The notes under the pieces: model-generated | The model's database searches: none | What the model was told of the DNA's origin: nothing | What the model saw: only the letters and a program-made list of their open reading frames with translations | Shown: one piece after another, positions 56,148 to 64,000 of the stretch | Position numbering within the stretch: position 1 is the stretch's first letter | Layout: the number at the start of each line of letters is the position of its first letter | Program-made: the position numbers and the translations under genes | NCBI GenBank assembly: GCA_034406715.1 | Contig: CP137866.1 | Location: 868,001-932,000, forward strand | DNA length: 64,000 nt | Direction: 5' to 3' | DNA from: Rhodotorula mucilaginosa | Taxonomy: Eukaryota > Basidiomycota > Microbotryomycetes > Sporidiobolales > Sporidiobolaceae

Positions 56148-57393
56148 ACTCCGACTTGGGCTTGCCGAGGGCGTTGTAGATGGCGGCGACGGTGGCCTCG
56201 AACGACCAGAACTTCATCATGGTGTACGGGATCTGACGTCCCCAGAGCGACGGGAGCGACTTGAACAGCCTGTAAGTGGAACCTGAGGTCAGTGAGTGGA
56301 GCGAAAGCCGACACTTCCGCGAGGACTTACGCGCCGGCGCCCTCAGCGGCGATGACCTTGTTGGCACCCGAGATGGCGCCAGTGGCGAACGGCGGGAAGG
56401 TGGTCTGCATGCGGACCTTGACCGTCTCCATGGGGACGAGGGCCATGTCGGCGAAGAACTCGGCCGAGGCGGAACCGGCGAGGAAGATGGCGTCCTTGTA
56501 CTTGACCGCGTTCTCCGGGCCAGCGAGGTCCGAGTAGAACTTCTTGAAGAATTCATAGAACCCGTACTTGGCGGATCCCTGCATCGAGTAACCGATCAAG
56601 GTCGGGGTGAAACCGGTGTAGAGACCACGGAAGCCGCCCTCGCCGGCGTAGATCTTCTTCCAGCCGTCCATGTTGGACTTGTACAGGTTCTTGTCGACCT
56701 GCTTGCGGCACTTGACAAGGTCGAGCGGGGTGACAAAGGCGTGGGTGGCACCGCAAGCGACGGCACCGCCGAGGGCGCAAGTCGCGTAGTACTTGCCCGA
56801 GTAGAGCTCGATGGTCTTCGGGTTGACCTTCGACGCAGCCTGGGCAGCACCTGCATTGCGTACATGTGGTCAGCGAACGGCTTGCGGCGAAAAAGTGGGA
56901 AAGAAAATTGGTGACGCCAAGCGGCGAGGAAGAAACCGGCGACGGAACCGCGGGTCCGGAGTTGCTCGACTCACCAGTCGAAGCGGCGGCGCGGGCACCG
57001 TCGAGCTTGTCACCAGCAGCCTGTAGGATTCCGAGTCAGTACGCATACCGCCGAAAGCGCGAGAGAACGCGCGACGAGGTCGAACCCCGAGAGCTGCCGA
57101 AGTCGAGCACCAACGCTCTCCTCCGAAAGGGTTCGGAATCTCGCCGCCGTGAACAACTTACCGAGGCGGCGCTGGAGGCCTTGTTCTTGAGGTCCTCAGC
57201 CTTGGCCTTGGCATCTGTGCAGCACGCCCCAAGAGACGAGGTGAGTCTGGTTCGGCAAGGGGGCACACGAGGGTGCGGTCCACGCTGGCTTACCGTCAAC
57301 GACCGAGGCCGAGACGCCGCCGAGCGAGAGGCTCGGGAGGGCCGGGGTGGCGAAAGCGCCCGAGAAGAGGTTGCCAACGAGGTGCTGGACCAT
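55557..57393 (-). CDS. MIR1: Mitochondrial phosphate carrier
   Basis: Inner-membrane carrier importing phosphate with protons for ATP synthesis. Exons are 57393-57294, 57214-57162, 57020-56975, 56850-56331, 56269-56049, 55839-55703 and 55634-55557 (384 aa, exact frame). The N-terminus (MVQHLVGNLFSGAFATPALP) is followed by an Ala/Lys-rich stretch. The three carrier repeats each show the P-x-[DE]-x-x-[KS] signature: THAFVTPLDLVKCRKQVD, ALVPMETVKVRMQT and VVSHPADTMVSKLN. Other family blocks: GFRGLYTGFTPTLIGYSMQG, KYGFYEFFKKFYSDL, LPSLWGRQIPYTMMKFWSFE and GLWGGLGTRILMVGTLTALQ followed by WLIYDTFKVTMGLPTT. The N-terminal extension spread over three small exons makes the protein longer than yeast Mir1 (311). 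The last two and a half exons lie in a tandem repeat. Confidence 0.95.
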
Positions 57394-57792
57394 GATGATT
57401 GCACTAGCGGGAGCGACAGCGAATGGAGGAACCTCAGCCAAAGCCGCCCGCCGTCGACCTGCAGCTCTTGCCTCGCGCCGCGCGAGAAAAAGTCTCACCT
57501 TTTCCACACGTTCTTCTCCTCGCACAACTTGCGGCCTACGGACTCTGCAAGGCAACCATCCTTACACTATGAACTGTCTACTGATGTCTGGTGAGAAGGC
57601 CGATTTGGTCCAAGCTCGGGGTGCTCCTTGTCTATCTCCGCGCTGATAGCTCAGAGGGGTTCATGCCGAGGCAATCGGGATCATCGCGGTGGACAAGCTT
57701 ACGCTATCATTCGGAATCGGCGCGTTGGCGGAGGAAGAACCATTGCAGTCGAACATCCTCCGAGAGTCGGGTCATGTCATCGAGCGCTGTCC
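57394..57792. other. Intergenic region upstream of MIR1
   Basis: About 400 bases between the phosphate carrier start and the helicase stop, both on minus. Probably the MIR1 promoter. No gene recognised. Confidence 0.4.
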
Positions 57793-60700
57793 TCACCGCA
57801 AAAGACTACCATCTCGCGAGAGGAGCTCGAGCATCGTCTGTACCGCAGCACTGACCGGACCTATCGGAAGCAGGCAGAGAACAGGTCAGTGCCGGCAGCG
57901 GACGAAAAACACCCCAAGACGCACCTCCAAAGCCAGGCTCTTCCAACTCGCGCTCGAGGTCTTGGTCGAAAAGCTTCCGCAACCCGTTCACGAGGACTCC
58001 GATCCGAGGCCAGGCGCGCAAGTGGACCGCTTGACTCGCATTCGCGACGCCGTGGTGGATTGTGACACCGCGGTCGAGCTCCATCGAGATGCGGCCGGAC
58101 GAGAACAGCAAGAGCGCGTAGAGCGGTACCTGGGGTCTTCCTCGTCAGGACACGCACAGATACTTGAGAAAAAGAGTCCCGACTCACCTCGTTGACGTCT
58201 CGCAGGAACGGCTTTGTCGTGACCTGCTTGTTGAAGTACGTGGCGAACGGTGAGGTGTACTTGGTCTCTTCGAACAGGAGCGAAGTCGGATGCGGGAAGA
58301 CGCGGCCTGAGACGAAGTATCGTCAGTTCTGCTCCTCCAGCGGACGAGTTTACGGAGCTCTGATCTCACCGTCCGGCTCAAAGTACCGCACTTCGCGTGC
58401 CTCCCGGTCACGCTCGATCGACCCCGAGATGCTCCGGTCGTACACCGCTTTCGGCAGCTTGATGCGGACAAGTCGTGCAGTACCAGCAAAGACGATGGCC
58501 TTCAAGAGGTTCTCGTTCTGGCTGTTCTCGTTGAACGCTGGATCGGACGCCTTGGCGCGCAGCGGGATGAAGCCGACGGCTGCGAGAGCTTGGAGATACT
58601 CTGTCCGGAGGGACAAGACGTCGCGGAACGTCGAGTGCGACACAAAGTGCTGAGAAAAGATGCCGGGGAGTCAGTGGTGGCAGCATCTCAACGGGGGAAG
58701 TCGGGCGCACCTCGTCGGCAAAGGTCCTCAAGCTGCTTGCACCGTCCTTGCGCGCCGTCATGCAGGCCTCGAACGCAGTGGCATCGCTCAACAGATCAGA
58801 TCGGCCCGTATAGAAGCTGGCGCGCGCTCTGTTGGATGTATCGTCAGGATTAGTGCCGGGATTAGAACTGTGAAGGCTCATAAGACGCACTTTTTCGCAG
58901 CGTCGCGCTGTTCCATCGGGTTGAGGAAGAACGGTTTGCTCGAGAGGAGCGCCACGATTGTCAAGATCTGCAAGGAGGGATGTAAGCTGCAGTCCGGACT
59001 GCGGAAGGTCTTATCTCGCTTACGGGATCGAGACAGCGGAAGATGGCGGCGAGCACAAGCATCTGCAGCCGAACGAGAGTGTGAGCTTCGCACCTTCCGT
59101 TGCACAAACTCCTCGGAGCGACTCACCTTGGCGAGTCGCACATCGACCGGGATCATCGCGAGATGCAGACCGAGCGGTGTCAACCGAGCACTCAGACCCG
59201 CCTGATCCTGGCCCGAGCCTTGCACAGCTCCGAGCATGCCGAGGGTCGCCCAAGCGCTCTCGATCGCCTTGACGTCCGGAGGGTCCAGCGCACGACCGAG
59301 ATAGTCTCGCACGTCGGCAGAGGGTCTGGTCGACTTGATCTGCAGCAAGAGCGCTTCGAGGGGTGTGCGCTGGATTTCGGGCGTCGGCTGGGCAGACATG
59401 ACGTTTTCGTCGGTGTCTGGGTGGTGAGATTGTCAGTCAAGAGTTGCCGCAGCATCAAGCTCTGAGGAAAGCTCACAGTGCGTGAAGAGTTTGTAGCAGA
59501 TTCCGGGGCGAGTACGACCTGCGCGACCGCGCCGCTGCCTGCAGCCAGCTCTGCTTGTCCAGCATTCGACGAGCCTCGTGATGCCGGTCTCGGGGTCGAA
59601 AGCGTTCTCCTTGACGCGTCCGCAGTCGACCACGTAGATGATGCCGTCGATGGTGATCGACGTCTCCGCGACGTTGGTAGCCACGACAATCTTGCGCTTG
59701 CCGGCAGGCGTCGGGCGGAAGACGCTTGTCTGTTCCTGCGACGTCAAATTCGCGTGCAGCGGCAGGATGAGCAGGGATGACAGGGCGTGGGAGGGGACTG
59801 CTGCACGAATCGCTTCGATGGATTGCTTGATTTCGAGAACACCGGTTGAGAAAACGAGAATGTCGCCACCGGTGTCTGCCGACGTTTCCAAGCAGTGCGC
59901 AACCTGTTGCAGAGTCGTGTGTCAGCATTCCGCATCGGTGAACGGACATTGGAAGAGACCTCACCGTAGCGCCGACCAGGCCAAAGTCGATCTTCTCGGC
60001 GCGCGAGGCGACCTCGAGCGCTTGCAGAGCCCTCACGTCCGACTCGGCCACACCGCACGAGATGAACGAGCTGCGCATGCGATCGAGCTGCGCTTGCGTC
60101 GCCTTGCGGGCTGGCTTTCCGCTCGGCCGATAGGCATTCTTCGCGAGCAGGGTCGGCAAGTACGACTCGAGGTAAAAGTCCTGAACGGGGTGCGTGAAGC
60201 TGCGCAACAGTGGCATGAGGTAGATTAGCGGCAGTCGCTGGAAGAGCCTGTCAGACCGAGCCGAGGCTCACCCGGGTATTTCGATGCAAGGAGCTCCTCC
60301 GAAATAGTCGGAGAACTGCTGCTGGTTGATCGTAGCCGACATCTGCAGTCAAAGTGTCAGCAGAAGGCATCATCAAAGCGAAGAGTGAAAGTGCGCACCA
60401 AGATGACCTTAATATTCGGGTTGCGTTCGAGGATGTCCCGCAACTCGAGCAAGAGGAAATCCGAATCGACGGATCGCTCGTGCACTTCGTCAATGAAGAT
60501 GTGCGAGACGCCTTCGAGGTCGGGATCGCCCCCACGCCCGAGGCGAGCGAGGACGACTCCAGTCGTGCAGAACAGGGCGCGGCACCCCGGTCCGGCGCGA
60601 CGCTCGCCTCGGATCGCATAACCGACGAGGTTGTCCCCTTTCGGAGGTTGCGAAGGTGAGAGGTCTTCGCAGCGTTCTTGTGCAACTCGGGACGCGACTC

Positions 60701-63540
60701 CGATGGCCGAGACTCGACGGGGCTGAGTGACTACGATCGAAGTCGTGGCGCCCTCTCCTCGCAGGATCGCATCTTCGAGGACGAAAGCCGGGACTAAGTA
60801 TGGGGAAGAGAGTGAGCATTCTCTTGTTCGCCATGATGATGTAAGCAGTCTGACAAACGCACCTTGGGTAGTCTTGCCGGATCCAGTCTCTCCGCACACG
60901 ATAGTCACTCGGGACTTGCGGATCAGGTCAACGATCTGATCTCGCATCCCCCACGCCGGCAACCGTTGTCGCTGCTGCAACATCTTTCCGTACCCGGGAG
61001 TCTGCTGCAGCGCCTCGTACGACCGCTTGAGCGCGGCCTGCTCTTCCGGAGTGGCGCGGAGTTTCCGACTCCGTTTGCCGTTCCGGAGATTGCCGCCGTT
61101 CGCGGCTTTGGTGATCTTCTGCGCGACATTCGCAGCAAGGAGGGCACCCGCTCGCTGAGATGCCGGCAACAAGCGATCCATAACGGTGCGAGCGTCGGGA
61201 GGGTTATCGATCACGCTGCGGGCGTGTTCCTCGAGGAAGGCGACCATCTCGCCGACGACACCGCCATAGCCAGCGTCGACTAATTCGAGCCAGGCGCCGC
61301 CGTTCGTCGACACGGGCGAGGAAGGGACGAACGAAGACGAGAGGAGGTAGACGAGATGGAGGCGGATGTAGGGAGGGAGGGTCGGCGAGGTGATGTAGAA
61401 AGCGGGCAAGGCGGCGGCGGCGAGGTCGGTCGAGTCGTCCTCCTGCGGGGAAGGGTACCGCGACGAAGGGTGAAAGAGGACGCGGAGGGCGATGGCGTCG
61501 CTCTTGCCGCTCGACGGGATCGCAATCTCGAACCCGTCTTTCTTGCGGCGGTACCGGGCTCCGAACACGCCCTCGAGACCAACGAGCTCGTCCTCGCGGC
61601 GTTGTCGTAGCTCAGGATCCGCTGCTGGACTCTCCGGCGTCGAAGACGCCCACGCCGCCCGCAGCTGATCTTCGCCGAGTTTTCGGCGCACGTCCGCATC
61701 TTCTGTAGTCGCCTCGACGTCCATCATCCTGCGCGCAAGCACTTCAAGTAACCGTCCTTCGATCTCGCTCTCCGACAACAACGACGAAGACGACGAGGCC
61801 TCTTCTTCTTCTTTTTCGGCCTCGCCTTCGGGCAGGAGCGGTCGAATCTTGTCGAGTTCAGCGACGACCCACTCGACGGGCGTTCCGACTTCGCGCGCCA
61901 CCTTTTCGGCCTTCCACATCCGCCCGAGCTCGTCGCGGTTCTTGGCCGTCGCGTTCCGGATGGTGGTATCTGAAGGTCTCGACGACTGGAACGCCGCCGG
62001 TAGGTCCGATTCGGGTACGATGAGGTGCAAGTGCGAGAGGACTTCGTGTCGCAAAGTCGAGAGTGGCACGGCCCCCGCCGCCGCCGCCGTCGTCGTCGTG
62101 GTTGCTGCGCTCGAACGAGCATAGGCAATGGCGCGAGAGACGTGACCTTTCCGGAACCCTTGAGCGAGAAACTCTTGCTCGACGATGCGCTCGTCGGCCG
62201 TCCAGCCAGCGCCAGAAACGGGCGTCGCCGTCCCCGCCGGCGAATAATCGGCCGCATCGGCATGATCATCCAACGCCGCATTGCCATTGTCGCCGTCCCC
62301 GTCGCCGTTACCCATCCTCAACAAGTCGGCGTCGCTCAGATCGGGCAACGAGTCGCGAATGGTTCGTTCGACAAGATCCCGCAAGGCGGTCGGCATCCGA
62401 ACTTCGGGCGCTTCGAGCCAATATTTCGGCATCGGGGCCGGCTTGCTGCTATTGGTCGACGCAAGCACCGATCTGTTGGGACCCGCCGGCGCACCGCCTG
62501 GAGTGGCGGATCGAGATGTCGAAGCGGAAGGCGGACCTGAGCCGTTCCGAGAGGAAGAGGCGGCGGACGGCGCCACCGAAGGAGGAGGCGGAGGCGCCGC
62601 TGCTGCCGTCTCGAATGGAGTTGTAGACCAGAGCCATTGCTTATTGGGAGTCGAAGCAGCTTTCTCCTTCTCCAGCGCGGCCCAGTAATCTGTGTTGCGG
62701 GAAAAGGTCAGCCCCCCCGAGTTTCGAGTTACGGAAGAGCGCAGGTGGACTTTGAATCACCTCTTGTTGAGGGAGGTAACTGGAGATTGAGTCGGAGGTT
62801 GTTGGAAAACCGGAACAGGGCGTAGACCGCGGCCCAATGTCTTGAAAAGAAGGGCGGAAGAGTCAGTCACATGGGTGGCGAGTCTTCCTCCTCCAGCTTG
62901 CTTGCTCGCCGTTGTTCGACTCACTTGGCCTCCATCGCGCTCGGTTTCTCGACCGCTATTGCTGACGGAGCTGTGGACACTTCAAGAGTCAGCGCAACGG
63001 AGCAAGACTTTTCGCGGAACAGGACATGGGAGTAGGGAAACTGACGCGGCGGCGGACGCATGTAGACGGTCTCGGACTCTCCCGACTTGGGGTTCTTTCT
63101 GCGCAGAGTGACGCTCGCGGTCCACGAGTTGGGTTCGGAGCCCTTTTTCGGGTCGACCGAGGGGCGGTCCCAGCCGGATTTCTGGCAGCGTTCGGTGAGC
63201 AACGAGAGCGGCGTCTTGTACCCGACGGCTGTTCGGCGTTCGGGCGTTTCCTCTGGTCAGCTCTGATTCCTGACGACGAGGGTTACTTCCTCCAGGGCGT
63301 GCGGCTATGCCGCTCTTCGGGGCAAGTTTCCGTGAGGTGAGGGAGGGGCGACTCACGGAAAAGGGGTGGTGGACGCGGCGTCTCTCCCGGAGCGAGCGGC
63401 GCGGGTGCCGGTTTGCTCGAGCCTGCGTTTCCCGACTTGACAATGTTGGCTTTCCTCCTCCCCGGGGGCTTTGCGGCGGTCGAGGATTTCGAGTCGACAG
63501 GCGGCGGGAGAGGCGGCGCAGTGGGCCGAGATTTGCCCAT
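57793..63540 (-). CDS. DEAH-box RNA helicase of the DHX57/YLR419W type
   Basis: Large multi-exon gene from ATG 63540 to TGA 57793. The N-terminus (MGKSRPTAPPLPPPV) is Pro/Ser-rich. A dsRBD-like block follows (YKTPLSLLTERCQKSGWDRP, then HWAAVYALFRFSNNLRLNLQ). A long exon (to about 60870) holds a UBA-like segment (IVEQEFLAQGFRKGHVSRAI), a second low-complexity region and an RWD domain (ELVGLEGVFGARYRRKKDGF). Helicase motifs: VTIVCGETGSGKTTQ (Walker A), IVVTQPRRVSAIGVASRVAQ (Ia), HIFIDEVHERSVDSDFLLLE (DEVH variant of motif II), MSATINQQQFSDYF (III), VATNVAETSITIDGIIYVVD (V) and CRQRRGRAGRTRPG (VI). HA2 and OB-fold parts follow, ending SRDGSLLR after an intron whose acceptor at about 57860 restores the family-like end. 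Roles of this family include translation and RNA surveillance; the exact one is unknown. Confidence 0.92.
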
Positions 63541-63751
63541 TCTGGATCGGTTCTTTCGGCGGACCGGGCCTACTCTAGCTTGCGAGTGTACTGGCAGTAC
63601 CTGCGAGTGAAAGGAAGGCGTAGAGTGATCCGCTCGAGGTTCCGCCTTGAGTTCGTCTCGAGTGCGGCTCTCGCTTTTCTCGTTCAACTCGTTGGCGCTC
63701 TCCTGCAAGCCGAGAGCTGGAGCAGGACAGCAGAAGAGCTAGCCGTCCACC
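63541..63751. promoter_or_regulatory. Divergent promoter region at the right edge
   Basis: 210 bases between the helicase start (minus) and the glutamine-rich gene start (plus). No specific motif assigned. Confidence 0.35.
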
Positions 63752-64000
63752 ATGCAGTCCCAACCTGGGTCTGTGCCCGGAGGACCGGTGGCAGCCGGCC
63801 ATTTGCCGTCACCGTCGACCGCACAGCAGCAGCAGCAACAGCAACCGCAACAGCAACCGCCGCCGCAGAGACCGCAGAGCAGTCACCAGCCAGCTCAGAA
63901 CAGCGCACAGGCTAGACCACCGCAGCAGCAACCGCAGCAACCACCCGCGCAGCAGCAGCAGCCGACCCAAGCCCCGCTCAACGTCCGCGGTATGGCCGCC
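63752..64000 (+). CDS. Glutamine/proline-rich protein, N-terminal fragment
   Basis: Open frame of 83 codons running to the right edge without a stop. The start codon at 63752 is in a strong context (CCACCATG). The sequence begins MQSQPGSVPGGPVAAGHLPS and becomes dense in Gln and Pro, encoded by CAG/CAA repeats (from about 63822), and ends LNVRGMAA at the window edge. Such regions are common in fungal transcription factors and co-activators, but no domain is visible here, so no function is assigned. Confidence 0.65.
   Translation, partial: MQSQPGSVPGGPVAAGHLPSPSTAQQQQQQQPQQQPPPQRPQSSHQPAQNSAQARPPQQQPQQPPAQQQQPTQAPLNVRGMAA

Overview
The window looks like nuclear DNA of a basidiomycete red yeast of the Rhodotorula/Rhodosporidium/Sporobolomyces type (Pucciniomycotina, Microbotryomycetes). 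The evidence is high GC, dense genes on both strands, many 50-100 nt introns with GTGAGT, GTACGT or GTGCGT donors and CAG acceptors, and an all-eukaryotic housekeeping gene set. The genus is inferred from gene style, not from a marker. No rRNA, tRNA, CRISPR array, retroelement or DNA transposon was recognised.

Layout. 1-12 kb: a partial unknown gene (-), a PA2G4/EBP1-like pseudo-aminopeptidase (+), phosphoglycerate dehydrogenase SER33 (+), HIS7 (+), a short-chain dehydrogenase (-) and a ZNF207/BuGZ zinc-finger protein (-). 13-24 kb: ATP synthase subunit g (+), then UAP1 (-), GPI11/PIG-F (+), ER mannosidase MNS1 (-), TRM6 (+) and OST4 (-); four of these act in ER protein glycosylation or GPI anchoring. 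24-36 kb: aspartate aminotransferase (-), a ubiquitin-like/AN1 zinc-finger fusion (-), a 2.2 kb gap without a recognisable gene, two low-complexity proteins built from very short exons (+), and a type II membrane protein resembling O-fucosyltransferases (-). 36-50 kb: RNA polymerase I largest subunit (+), an NME6-type nucleoside diphosphate kinase (+), VPS33 (+) and a probably GPI-anchored GMC oxidoreductase (+). 50-64 kb: an MCH1-like transporter (-), a 1.54 kb tandem duplication of the 3' end of the mitochondrial phosphate carrier gene, the carrier gene MIR1 itself (-), a DHX57/YLR419W-type DEAH helicase (-) and the start of a glutamine-rich protein (+).

Gene models were built by hand from splice signals, reading phase and remembered family sequences. 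Most were checked so that exon lengths keep frame. Exceptions are stated: one SDR junction, one MNS1 junction, and the first exon of GPI11.

Most notable: the tandem array at 52831-56147, in which the duplicated terminal exons of MIR1 stay intact while flanking non-coding sequence has diverged; the ubiquitin-like domain ending in LRLRGG fused to an AN1 finger; a pair of adjacent disordered proteins whose short lysine-rich helical motifs are each carried on micro-exons; a roughly 45-residue insert in HIS7; a 24 bp perfect palindrome in an SDR intron; and several introns that keep frame only with GC-AG boundaries.
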